A stretch of 64,000 nt of DNA from Bradyrhizobium acaciae (GTDB taxonomy: Bacteria > Pseudomonadota > Alphaproteobacteria > Rhizobiales > Xanthobacteraceae): NCBI RefSeq assembly GCF_020889785.1, contig NZ_JACMYK010000018.1, positions 20,100-84,099 on the forward strand, in the 5' to 3' direction. Positions within the stretch are counted from its first letter, which is position 1, and every line of letters starts with the position of its first letter. The notes under the pieces are model-generated. The model worked only from the letters and a program-made list of their open reading frames with translations. It made no database searches and was not told the DNA's origin. Shown here piece after piece: positions 46,965-55,382 of the stretch. The translations under genes and the position numbers were made by a program.

Positions 46965-48215
46965 ATGTCTGAAGCATACATCATTGACGCGGTTCGCACG
47001 CCGCGCGGCGTTGGCAAGCCGGGCAAAGGGGCGCTGTCGCACCTGCACCCGCAGAAACTGGCAGCAACGGTGCTCGCCGCGCTCAAGGAGCGCAACAAGC
47101 TCGATACGTCGACCGTCGATGACATCATCTGGTCGACGTCGACCCAGGAAGGCAAGCAGGGCGGCGATCTCGGACGCATGTCGGCGCTCGCGGCCGGCTA
47201 CGACATCAACGCCAGCGGCACGACGCTGGATCGCTTCTGCGGCGGCGGCATCACGTCGGTGAATCTCGCGGCAGCCTCTGTGATGTCGGGGATGGAGGAT
47301 TGCGTCATCGCCGGCGGCACCGAGATGATGAGCTACCAGCAGGTCCTCGCCGCCGAGCGCTCCAAGGCCGGCCAGCCGGCGCGGATGATGGGCTCGGGCA
47401 ATCCGGCGCTTGACGAGCTTCATCCGCAGTCGCACCAGGGCGTGTGCGGCGACGCCATCGCCACGCGCGAAGGAATCAGCCGGGAGGCCTGCGATGCGCT
47501 GGCGCTGACGAGCCAGCAGCGCGCCAAGCGGGCGATCGATGAAGGCCGCTTCGCCAAGTCGGTGATCCCCGTTCTCAACGACGACGGCAGCGTCGCCCTC
47601 GGTCGTGAGGAATTCCCGCGCCCCGAGACCACCGCCGAAGGGCTGGCGTCGCTGAAGCCCAGCTTCGAGCAGCTTGCCGATTTCGATCTCGGCAACGGCG
47701 TGACCTTCAAGAAGCAGATCCAGCGCCGCTATCCGGGCCTTGAGTGGAAGGGTGTGCATCATGCCGGCAACAGCTCGGGCGTGGTGGACGGCGCCGCCGC
47801 GGTGCTGATCACGTCGAAGGAATATGCCGAGAAGCACGGCCTCAAGCCGCGCGGCCGCATCGTCGCCTATGCCAACCAGGGTGACGATCCGACCTTGATG
47901 CTCAACGCGCCGGTTCCGGCGGCCAAGAAGGTTCTCGCGAAGGCCGGCCTGACCAAGGACGACATCGACGTTTGGGAGATCAACGAGGCGTTCGCTGTTG
48001 TTGCCGAGAAGTTCATCCGTGACCTCGATCTCGATCGCGAGAAAGTCAACATCAACGGCGGCTCGATCGCGCTCGGCCACCCGATCGGCGCAACCGGATC
48101 GATCCTGATCGGCACCGCGCTCGACGAGCTCGAACGCAGCGGCGGTCGTTATGGTCTCGTCACTATGTGCGCCGCCGGCGGCATGGCGCCGGCCATCATC
48201 ATCGAACGCATCTGA
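46965..48215 (+). CDS. acetyl-CoA C-acyltransferase (thiolase)
   Basis: A 416-residue thiolase. The active-site Cys lies in LDRFCGGGITSVN (about residue 91), the acyl-CoA-contacting His in GVHHAGNSSGVVDGAAA is mid-chain, the catalytic His is in NINGGSIALGHPIGATGS, and the final Cys is in VTMCAAGGMAPA. It cleaves 3-ketoacyl-CoA to acetyl-CoA or condenses acetyl-CoA. With an SDR, an enoyl-CoA hydratase and an acyl-CoA dehydrogenase downstream it forms a beta-oxidation-type set. AAAGGGA precedes the ATG at 46965. Confidence 0.93.
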   Translation: MSEAYIIDAVRTPRGVGKPGKGALSHLHPQKLAATVLAALKERNKLDTSTVDDIIWSTSTQEGKQGGDLGRMSALAAGYDINASGTTLDRFCGGGITSVNLAAASVMSGMEDCVIAGGTEMMSYQQVLAAERSKAGQPARMMGSGNPALDELHPQSHQGVCGDAIATREGISREACDALALTSQQRAKRAIDEGRFAKSVIPVLNDDGSVALGREEFPRPETTAEGLASLKPSFEQLADFDLGNGVTFKKQIQRRYPGLEWKGVHHAGNSSGVVDGAAAVLITSKEYAEKHGLKPRGRIVAYANQGDDPTLMLNAPVPAAKKVLAKAGLTKDDIDVWEINEAFAVVAEKFIRDLDLDREKVNINGGSIALGHPIGATGSILIGTALDELERSGGRYGLVTMCAAGGMAPAIIIERI

Positions 48216-48233
48216 TCGCGAAAGGACACTGCC

Positions 48234-49016
48234 ATGAAACTCGATTCATCGGTCGCCGCCGTCGTCACCGGCGGCGCTTCCGGCCTCGGCGCGGCCACCT
48301 CGCGGGCGCTCGCAGCGCAAGGCGTGAAGGTCGCGATCTTCGACTTCAACGAAGAGAAGGGCGAAGCCATCGCCAGGGAAATCGGCGGTGTGTTCTGCAA
48401 GGTCGATGTCACCTCCGACGAGTTGGTCGATGCGGGCTTCGCCAAGGCCCGTGCGGCGCACGGCCAGGAGCGCATCCTGGTGAACTGCGCGGGCACCGGC
48501 AACGCGGTGAAGACCGCCGGCCGCGACAAGAAGACCGGCGAGCCCACGCACTTCCCGATCGATGCCTTCAACCGCATCATCCAGATCAACCTCGTCGGCA
48601 CCTTCCGCTGCATAGCCAAGTCGGCGCAGGGCATGCTGTCGCTGTCTCCGCTCGAGCACGGCGAGCGCGGTGCGGTCGTGAATACCGCGTCCGTCGCGGC
48701 CGAGGACGGCCAGATGGGGCAGGCGGCTTATTCGGCTTCGAAGGCCGGCGTCGTCGGCATGACTTTGCCGATCGCGCGCGACCTGATGGCCGAAGGCATT
48801 CGCGTCAACACCATCCTGCCGGGCATCTTCAACACGCCGCTGCTGCAGGGGGCACCCGAGAACGTCAAGGCCGCGCTCAGCGCGTCGGTGCCGTTCCCGA
48901 AGCGTCTCGGCATGCCGGAGGAGTATGCGCAGCTGGCGCTGACCATGATCACCAACGGCTACTTCAACGGTGAAGACGTCCGCCTCGACGGCGCCATTCG
49001 CATGGCCCCGCGCTAG
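48234..49016 (+). CDS. SDR 3-hydroxyacyl-CoA dehydrogenase, type II (HSD17B10-like)
   Basis: A 260-residue short-chain dehydrogenase: VTGGASGLGAATSRAL (NAD site), NCAGTGNAVKTAGRD, INLVGTFRCIAKSA, Ser in VVNTASVAAEDGQMGQAAYSASKAG with Tyr-x-x-x-Lys, and LPGIFNTPLL. The inserted HFPIDAFNRI region and the EDGQ stretch are typical of the HSD17B10/FabG-like enzymes that oxidise 3-hydroxy-2-methylbutyryl-CoA and other short 3-hydroxyacyl-CoAs. It starts 18 bases after the thiolase stop, with AAAGGA. Confidence 0.9.
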   Translation: MKLDSSVAAVVTGGASGLGAATSRALAAQGVKVAIFDFNEEKGEAIAREIGGVFCKVDVTSDELVDAGFAKARAAHGQERILVNCAGTGNAVKTAGRDKKTGEPTHFPIDAFNRIIQINLVGTFRCIAKSAQGMLSLSPLEHGERGAVVNTASVAAEDGQMGQAAYSASKAGVVGMTLPIARDLMAEGIRVNTILPGIFNTPLLQGAPENVKAALSASVPFPKRLGMPEEYAQLALTMITNGYFNGEDVRLDGAIRMAPR

Positions 49017-49048
49017 GCGATTCGGTACGGTAACAGGAGACGAAAGCG

Positions 49049-49816
49049 ATGTCCGAAGAAACGCCGGTCCTCACTGAAGTCCGCGGACCGATACTGATCA
49101 TCACCCTGAACCGGCCGGAAGCCAAGAATGCGGCCAACCTCGCGCTCTCCAAGGGCGTGGCCGCGGCGCTCGACCGGCTCGACGCCGATGATGCGCTGAG
49201 CGTCGGTATCATCACCGGCGCCGGCGGCACGTTTTGCTCGGGCATGGACCTCAAGGGGTTCCTGAAGGGCGAGCGGCCGTCGATCCCGGGCCGCGGTTTC
49301 GCCGGCCTCACCGAGGCGCCGCCGAAGAAGCCGCTGATCGCGGCCGTCGACGGCTACGCGCTCGCCGGCGGGATGGAGATCGCGCTGTCGTGCGACATGA
49401 TCGTCGCCAACCGCAACGCCAAGTTCGGGATACCCGAGGTGAAGCGCGGGCTGGCGGCTGCGGCCGGCGGCCTGATCCGCATGCCGCGCCAGATGCCGAT
49501 CCGTGTGGCGATGGAATTCGCATTGACCGGCGAATTCTTCGGCGCCGAGCGCGCTCACCAACTCGGCATCATCAACCGCGTGACCGATGGCCCGGCGCTC
49601 GAGGCCGCGCTTGAGCTTGCAGCCGCGATCGGCGCCAACGGCCCGCTCGCCGTGAAGGCGTCCAAGCAGGTGGTCGTCGAATCCCGGCTCTGGCCGGAAG
49701 ACCAGATGTGGAAGAAGCAGCAGGAGATCGTCGGTCCTGTCTTCGTCTCCGAGGATGCCCGCGAGGGCGCTGCTGCCTTTGCCGAAAAGCGCGCGCCGAA
49801 CTGGAAGGGCAAGTAA
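49049..49816 (+). CDS. enoyl-CoA hydratase/crotonase family protein
   Basis: A 255-residue crotonase. ILIITLNRPEAKNAAN, GIITGAGGTFCSGMDLKGFL (oxyanion hole) and DGYALAGGMEIALSCDMIVA match the family. The second oxyanion site region is KFGIPEVKRGLAAAAGGLIRMPR. The usual catalytic Glu pair is only partly evident (Glu in GIPEVKRG retained), so it may be a hydratase or a related isomerase. It hydrates enoyl-CoA in this set. An intrinsic terminator follows, so the acyl-CoA dehydrogenase gene has its own promoter. Confidence 0.9.
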   Translation: MSEETPVLTEVRGPILIITLNRPEAKNAANLALSKGVAAALDRLDADDALSVGIITGAGGTFCSGMDLKGFLKGERPSIPGRGFAGLTEAPPKKPLIAAVDGYALAGGMEIALSCDMIVANRNAKFGIPEVKRGLAAAAGGLIRMPRQMPIRVAMEFALTGEFFGAERAHQLGIINRVTDGPALEAALELAAAIGANGPLAVKASKQVVVESRLWPEDQMWKKQQEIVGPVFVSEDAREGAAAFAEKRAPNWKGK

Positions 49817-49837
49817 GGCTCGACTGTTTCGACGACG

Positions 49838-49881
49838 GAGCGCCGGTTTTGATTGCAGCAGAACCGGCGCTCGAATTTTTT
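49838..49881 (+). terminator. intrinsic terminator after the enoyl-CoA hydratase gene
   Basis: GAGCGCCGGTT (49838-49848) pairs with AACCGGCGCTC (49862-49872), an 11-bp stem, and TTTTTT follows three bases later. A textbook Rho-independent terminator, 22 bases after the stop codon. Confidence 0.92.
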
Positions 49882-49938
49882 GTACCGGTGCCTCGCCGTA
49901 GGCCGGCCGGTGTCCATGACAGCGCTATTGGGTGATTG

Positions 49939-51099
49939 ATGCGCAGCTTTACCGAAGATCAGGTCATCTTCCGCGATTCCTATCGCAAGTTCCTCGCAAG
50001 CGAGATCACGCCCTTTATGGAGGAGTGGCGGGAGGCCGGCATCGTCGATCGCAGCGCGTTCAAGAAGGCCGGTGACCTCGGCTTCCTGATGATCTGGCCC
50101 GAGGAAAAATACGGCGGCATGGGCGATGAAGATTTCCGCTATGAGCAGATCATCATCGAGGAGACCGCGCGCTCCGGCTGCAAGGGCTGGTTCAACACGC
50201 TGCACAGCCGCCTGGTCGGATCCTATTTCAAGCGCTTCGGCACCGAGGAGCAGCGCGACCGCTTCCTGCCGAAATGCGTCAGCGGCGAGACCATCCTGGC
50301 GATCGCGATGACCGAGCCCGGTGCGGGCTCAGACCTCGCCGGCATGCGGACGACGGCTGAGGACAAGGGCGATCATTTCCTGCTCAACGGCTCGAAGACC
50401 TATATCTCCAACGGCATCAATTCAGACGTCGTGATCGTGGCGGCCAAGCTCGCAGGTGCCGAGAAGAAGCACGCCATGGTGCTTCTGATCGTCGAGCGCG
50501 GCATGGAAGGTTTCGAGCGCGGCCGCAATCTCAAGAAGATGGGCATGCCGGCGCAGGACACCGCAGAGCTGTTCTTCCAGAATGTGAAGGTGCCCAAGGC
50601 GAACGTGCTGGGAGAGCCGGGCAGGGGCTTCTACTACCTCATGGAAGGCCTTGCCGAGGAGCGGCTGATCTCCGCGGTCGGATCGATCGCCAACGGCCGC
50701 AAGGCGTTCGACATCACGCGCGATTACGTGATGGAGCGCAAGCTGTTCGGCAGGCCGCTCGCCGAGCAGCAGAACACCCAGTTCCGCATGGCCGAGATGG
50801 ATGCCGAAATCGATCTCGTGCAGGTCTATGTCGATCACTGCGTGGCAGAGCACAATGCGGGACGCCTGACCAGCAACATGGGCGCCAAGGCCAAGATGAT
50901 GTCGTCCGAAGTCGAGTGGAAGATGCTCGACCTCGGCGTGCAGCTGCACGGCGGCGCAGGATACATGGATGAATATCCGATCAGCCGCATGTTCACCGAT
51001 GCGCGCGTCAATCGGATCCTGGCCGGAAGCTCCGAAGTGATGCGGCTGATCATCGGCCGCGACGTCTTCTCGGAGAACTACAAGAGCATTCTGGACTAG
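49939..51099 (+). CDS. acyl-CoA dehydrogenase
   Basis: A 386-residue FAD enzyme. ILAIAMTEPGAGSDLAGMRT and FLLNGSKTYISNGINSDV (FAD and acyl site), then LAEERLISAVGSIANGRKAF, MLDLGVQLHGGAGYMDEYPISRMFTDARVNRILAGSSEVMRLIIGR in family order with the catalytic Glu in AGSSEVM-type context. It makes the 2,3-double bond of an acyl-CoA and passes electrons to ETF. The ATG at 49939 is preferred over a TTG one codon before it. It is separated from the hydratase by a terminator. Confidence 0.92.
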   Translation: MRSFTEDQVIFRDSYRKFLASEITPFMEEWREAGIVDRSAFKKAGDLGFLMIWPEEKYGGMGDEDFRYEQIIIEETARSGCKGWFNTLHSRLVGSYFKRFGTEEQRDRFLPKCVSGETILAIAMTEPGAGSDLAGMRTTAEDKGDHFLLNGSKTYISNGINSDVVIVAAKLAGAEKKHAMVLLIVERGMEGFERGRNLKKMGMPAQDTAELFFQNVKVPKANVLGEPGRGFYYLMEGLAEERLISAVGSIANGRKAFDITRDYVMERKLFGRPLAEQQNTQFRMAEMDAEIDLVQVYVDHCVAEHNAGRLTSNMGAKAKMMSSEVEWKMLDLGVQLHGGAGYMDEYPISRMFTDARVNRILAGSSEVMRLIIGRDVFSENYKSILD

Positions 51100-51118
51100 A
51101 AGGCCTTCGCTCCGCGTG

Positions 51119-51796
51119 TCAGCCGCGTACCTGCCGCAGCGGCTCGCGCACATGCTCCTTCGAGCGCATCAATGCATCGACGAAGATCGGCTCCCAGGAC
51201 CGGATGTGGCTGCGCAGCAGAGTCGGCAGCGCGTCGGTCTCGCCGGCGAGCGCGAGTTCGATCAGCCGGTAGTGCTCGGGCACCGAGGCCTGCTGCCGCT
51301 CGTGACCGGCGCGTGAGCTGATGCCGTAGAGCCGCATCTTGTCGCGCAGGCCCATCACCATCTCGGTCAAGAGCTCGTTGCCGGCGGCGGCGATGAACTC
51401 GCAATGATAGGCGCGGTCGGCTTCCAGGTAGAGCTGCACGTCGTCGGTCTCGACGGCCCGCGCGATCTCATCGGCCCAGCGGCGTACGGTTGGTAGATCC
51501 TTAGGCGGATTGGCTGCGACCAGCACGGCGGCGTGCAGCTCCAGCACCTCGCGCATGTCGAACAAATTACGCAGCTCGGTCAGCGTCGGCTCCACCACCT
51601 TGAAGCCGCGGTTGCGCATCGGCTCGACCAGGCCGCCGCGGCTGAGCTCGAGCAGCGCCTCGCGCACCGGCGTCGAGGAGACGCCGAGGCTCGCGGCAAG
51701 ACTCGGCACCGAATACATCGTGCCCGGAAGGCTCTGCCCGGAAATGATCTCGGCGCGCACCCGTTGCAGCACCTGTTCGCGCAAATTCTGGTCCAT
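51119..51796 (-). CDS. GntR family regulator, FCD subfamily
   Basis: About 225 residues from the ATG at 51796. Winged helix: LREQVLQRVRAEIISGQSLPG, VPSLAASLGVSSTPVREALLELSRGGLVEPMRNRGFKV. The FCD effector domain follows with metal-ligand-like Asp/His residues (LEADRAYHCEFIAAAGN, HYRLIELALAGE). FadR-like FCD regulators sense small carboxylic acids. It is convergent with the acyl-CoA dehydrogenase and diverges from the molybdopterin fusion gene, so it probably controls that gene and the fatty-acid transporter. An ATG 11 codons upstream is also open. Confidence 0.88.
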   Translation of the reverse strand: MDQNLREQVLQRVRAEIISGQSLPGTMYSVPSLAASLGVSSTPVREALLELSRGGLVEPMRNRGFKVVEPTLTELRNLFDMREVLELHAAVLVAANPPKDLPTVRRWADEIARAVETDDVQLYLEADRAYHCEFIAAAGNELLTEMVMGLRDKMRLYGISSRAGHERQQASVPEHYRLIELALAGETDALPTLLRSHIRSWEPIFVDALMRSKEHVREPLRQVRG

Positions 51797-51874
51797 GGGA
51801 GGTCGCAGCCGCCTTCTCGTTGGGAACACCGATTCGTCCCTGATTATTACTTAGCCTTGACGGGAGCAGTAGCG

Positions 51875-51914
51875 TATGACGTAAATGTGTAACGCACTAC
51901 AAAAATGCGTCATA
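51875..51914. promoter_or_regulatory. spaced inverted repeat in the GntR/fusion intergenic region
   Basis: TATGACG (51875-51881) and CGTCATA (51908-51914) face each other 26 bases apart between the divergent GntR and fusion-enzyme genes, with a smaller GTGTAACGCAC between. It may be the regulator site. The right arm lies over the first ATG of the fusion gene, which would favour the later GTG start at 51929. Confidence 0.35.
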
Positions 51915-54900
51915 GCCATGAGACGGCGGTGAAACAGCGGCTACCCGGCTATTGTACGCTTTGTCGCTCGCGCTGCGGTGCCGTCACCGTGGTGGAGGAC
52001 GGGCGCCTCGTCGGCGTGGAGGTATTAAATGACCACCCGACCGGTGGCGCGCTCTGCGCCAAGGGCCGCGCCGCCCCCGAAATCGTCGGCAGCCCGCGCC
52101 GGCTGACTGTCCCGCTGAAGCGGACCCGGCCGCGCGATGCCACCGATCCCGGTTGGATCGAGGTATCCTGGGACGAGGCGCTGACCGAGATCGCCGAGCG
52201 GCTCGGCAGGATCCGCGCTGAGAGCGGCGCCGAGTCGGTGGCGTTCGGCGTCACGACGCCGAGCGGCACGCCGACGGTCGACAGCTTCGAGTGGGTCGAG
52301 CGCTTCATCCGCGGCTTCGGCAGCCCGAACCTGATCTATGCGGTCGAGATCTGCGGCTGGCACAAGGACTACGCGCACGCACTGACGTTCGGCCGCGGCA
52401 TCGGCTTTCCCGATTACGACAATGCGGATGCGATCATCCTGTGGGGCCACAACCCCGCGCGCACCTGGTTGGCCCAGGCGACGCGGATCGCCGATGCGCG
52501 GCGCCGCGGCGCCAAGGTCGTCGTCGTCGATCCCAAGCCGAACGGCTCGGGCCAGCAGGCCGATCTCTGGCTGCGCATTCGTCCTGGTGCCGATGGCGCG
52601 CTTGCGATGGGCACGATCCGTCACCTCATTGCGACCGGCAGCTTCGATGCAGACTTCGTCGGCGCATGGACCAACGGGTCGCTGCTGGTCGACCGTACCA
52701 CCGGGCGCTTCCTGCGCGCCGATGCGTTGTGGCCGGATGGCGCGCCTGATGCGTTCGTGCGTCTCGACGCGTCGGGCTCGCCGGTATCTTGCGATACGCG
52801 CTACGCAACGACGAGCGACGGCCAACTACGCGGTGCGCTGTCGATCCAGGCACGCGATGGGAGAATGATATCGGCAGCAACGGCGTTCGAACTGCTCGTC
52901 GAGCGCGCCGCGCCTTACACGCCGGAGCGCGTGGCGGAGCTGACCTGGCTTGATGTCGCCGATATCGACGCGTTCAACGCGCTGCTCGCGGCCCGGCCGC
53001 GGCTTGCCTATCATTCCTGGACCGGCGTCGGTCAGCACACCAACGCCACCGCGATCGAGCGTACGATCGCGACACTCTACGCGCTGACCGGCGCCTGCGA
53101 TCGGCCCGGCGGCAATCGCTGGCCGGTGCCGCCGCCGACACGTCCTCTCAACGACTACAACATCCTGCCGCCGGAGCAGCAGGCCAAGGCGCTGGGCATT
53201 GCCGAACTGCCGCTCGGCCCGCCGGCGAAAGGCTGGATCACGGCGCGCGATTTCAGCCGGGCCGTGCTCGAGGGCGAGCCCTATCAAGTGCGTGCGCTGG
53301 TCGCCTTCGGCACCAACTTCGTCGTCTCGCAGGGCCATTCCGAGCGCAACAAGGCCGCGCTGAATGCGCTGGAATTCCAGGTTCATATCGACATGTTCAT
53401 GAACCCGACCGCGGAGAGCGCCGATTTCGTGCTGCCGGCCAGCACGCCGTGGGAGCGCGACGCCCTCAAGATCGGGTTCGAGATCACGCAGGAGGCCGTC
53501 GAGACCGTGCAGTTTCGCCCGCGTATGGTCGATCCGATCGGTGAAGTGAAGGCAGACTACGAGATCGCCGCTGCGCTCGCACTGAAGCTCGGCATGGGCG
53601 ACTTGTTCTTCGGCGGCGACATCAGGGCCGGCTGGAATTATCAGCTCGCGCCGCTCGGCATCGATGTCGAGGACCTGCGCGCGCATCCCGAAGGCCGCCG
53701 TTTTCCGCAGGCATTCCGTGACGAAAAATACGCCATCACGCGCGAGGACGGCACGGCGGCGGGCTTTGCGACACCGACGCGCCGGGTCGAGATTTATTCG
53801 GAGCTGATGCTGGGGCATGGGCATGACCCGTTGCCCGATCATGTCGAACCGGTCGGCAGCCCGCTCACGACAGCGGCGGACGAACGCTTTCCGCTGGTGC
53901 TCTCCACCGCCAAAAGCGGTTGGTACGTTCACTCCTCGCATCGGCACATCGCCTCATTGCGGCGCAAGTCACCGGACCCGGCCGTCGAGATCAACCCGCA
54001 GCTCGCCGCGCGGCGTGGGCTTGTGGAAGGCGACTGGGCCGTGGTCGAGACGCGAGGCGGTGCCGTGCGTCTGAAGGTGCGGCTCAACGCGGCGCTCGAC
54101 GATCGTGTCGTCGTCGCCGAATTCGGTTGGTGGGAGGATTGTCCGCCGCTTGGTCGCGATCGTTCCGCGACGTCAGGAGTCCGCACCCGCAACATCAACG
54201 CGGTGTTGCACGACGATGCGCGCGATCCGGTCAGCGGCTCCGTCCCGCTGCGCGCGATCGTCTGCGAGATCAGACGCGATGCCGTGGCAAGCCGCGGCGT
54301 CTGGAGCGGCAAGCGCCGTTTCACGGTTGCCGCGCGCCGCGCCGAGGCCGATAACGTCATCGCCTTCAGCCTGCGGCCGCTTGACGGCGGCCCGCTGCCC
54401 GACGTCCTTCCGGGCCAACACGTGATGATCTCGCTGCCCGGCACAGCGGAAGCGCGGGCCTATTCTCTGACCGGATCGGGCGATCTGCCCGACGCGCTGT
54501 CGATTGCGGTGAAGGGGCGGTTCTTCAACGAGGTGCGGAGCGGCGACGCGCCGTTCTTCATGCCGGATCGCCTGCATGGTCTTGCGGTCGGGGACGAGGT
54601 GCTGCTGGAGCCTCCGGGCGGCATCTTCACGCCGCCATTGAAGGGGCCGCGGCCGCTGGTCTTCCTCGCTGCCGGCATCGGCATCACGCCGTTCATCAGT
54701 CATCTCGAAACGCTTCAACAGGTAGCACCGGAAGAACGCGCGCCGGAGATCCTGCTGCTCCATGGCTGCCGCAGCAATCGCGAGCATCCATTTGCGCAGC
54801 GGCTTGCGGAACTGGAAGCCAGCACGCCGGGGCTGAAACGCATGACGTTCTACTCCGCGCCGCTCGCGCAGGGCGAGGCCGCCTCGTTTTCGCTGCGCAA

Positions 54901-55330
54901 GGGGCGACTCGATCTCGAACAGGTCAAGCCGCTCGTGGCGCGACGGCCGCTCGTCTACATCTGCGGCTCACCGGATTTCGTTGCGGAGCAGATCGAGGCC
55001 GTGACGGCGCTCGGCGTGCCGCGCTTCGACATCTTTGCTGAAAGCTTCGTATCGCCGCCATCGGTGCCGGACAACCTCGCGCCGCGGACCATCCGGCTTG
55101 CGAGCAGCAAGCAGAGCTTTTCGTGGGGACCGGAGCAGGGGACGCTGCTCGATGCGGCAAGTGCTGCGGGTATCGCGCTGCCGAGCGGCTGTCGCGTCGG
55201 GCAATGCGAGAGCTGCGCGGTCGAGGTCGTCGATGGGGAGTTCACCCATCTCGGGCCCGTCGACGGCAGCGAGGGGCAATGCCTCACCTGCCAGGCCGTG
55301 CCGCTCACCGACCTTACACTCGCGCTTTGA
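51905..55330 (+). CDS. molybdopterin oxidoreductase fused to FNR-type reductase and 2Fe-2S ferredoxin
   Basis: A 1141-residue single-chain redox enzyme. Residues 1-770: DMSO-reductase family, with 4Fe-4S ligands Cys17, Cys20, Cys24 (YCTLCRSRCG) and Cys51, candidate metal ligand Cys150 (VEICGWHKD), and a C-terminal cofactor domain with TAKSGWYVHSSHRHIASLR. Residues about 785-1050: FNR-like flavin/NAD domain (RAYSLTGSG, AAGIGITPFISH, YICGSPDF). Residues about 1060-1141: plant-type 2Fe-2S ferredoxin (GCRVGQCESC and QCLTC). Electrons could run between NAD(P)H and the Mo or W site in one polypeptide. It is about 30 residues from a possible alternate GTG start at 51929. The substrate is unknown; its neighbours are a GntR regulator and a fatty-acid transporter. 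Confidence 0.87.
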   Translation: MRHSHETAVKQRLPGYCTLCRSRCGAVTVVEDGRLVGVEVLNDHPTGGALCAKGRAAPEIVGSPRRLTVPLKRTRPRDATDPGWIEVSWDEALTEIAERLGRIRAESGAESVAFGVTTPSGTPTVDSFEWVERFIRGFGSPNLIYAVEICGWHKDYAHALTFGRGIGFPDYDNADAIILWGHNPARTWLAQATRIADARRRGAKVVVVDPKPNGSGQQADLWLRIRPGADGALAMGTIRHLIATGSFDADFVGAWTNGSLLVDRTTGRFLRADALWPDGAPDAFVRLDASGSPVSCDTRYATTSDGQLRGALSIQARDGRMISAATAFELLVERAAPYTPERVAELTWLDVADIDAFNALLAARPRLAYHSWTGVGQHTNATAIERTIATLYALTGACDRPGGNRWPVPPPTRPLNDYNILPPEQQAKALGIAELPLGPPAKGWITARDFSRAVLEGEPYQVRALVAFGTNFVVSQGHSERNKAALNALEFQVHIDMFMNPTAESADFVLPASTPWERDALKIGFEITQEAVETVQFRPRMVDPIGEVKADYEIAAALALKLGMGDLFFGGDIRAGWNYQLAPLGIDVEDLRAHPEGRRFPQAFRDEKYAITREDGTAAGFATPTRRVEIYSELMLGHGHDPLPDHVEPVGSPLTTAADERFPLVLSTAKSGWYVHSSHRHIASLRRKSPDPAVEINPQLAARRGLVEGDWAVVETRGGAVRLKVRLNAALDDRVVVAEFGWWEDCPPLGRDRSATSGVRTRNINAVLHDDARDPVSGSVPLRAIVCEIRRDAVASRGVWSGKRRFTVAARRAEADNVIAFSLRPLDGGPLPDVLPGQHVMISLPGTAEARAYSLTGSGDLPDALSIAVKGRFFNEVRSGDAPFFMPDRLHGLAVGDEVLLEPPGGIFTPPLKGPRPLVFLAAGIGITPFISHLETLQQVAPEERAPEILLLHGCRSNREHPFAQRLAELEASTPGLKRMTFYSAPLAQGEAASFSLRKGRLDLEQVKPLVARRPLVYICGSPDFVAEQIEAVTALGVPRFDIFAESFVSPPSVPDNLAPRTIRLASSKQSFSWGPEQGTLLDAASAAGIALPSGCRVGQCESCAVEVVDGEFTHLGPVDGSEGQCLTCQAVPLTDLTLAL

Positions 55331-55382
55331 ATGACCAATCAAGATTGAAAACGAACCGCATCACCGGAAGGGGATCAGATTG

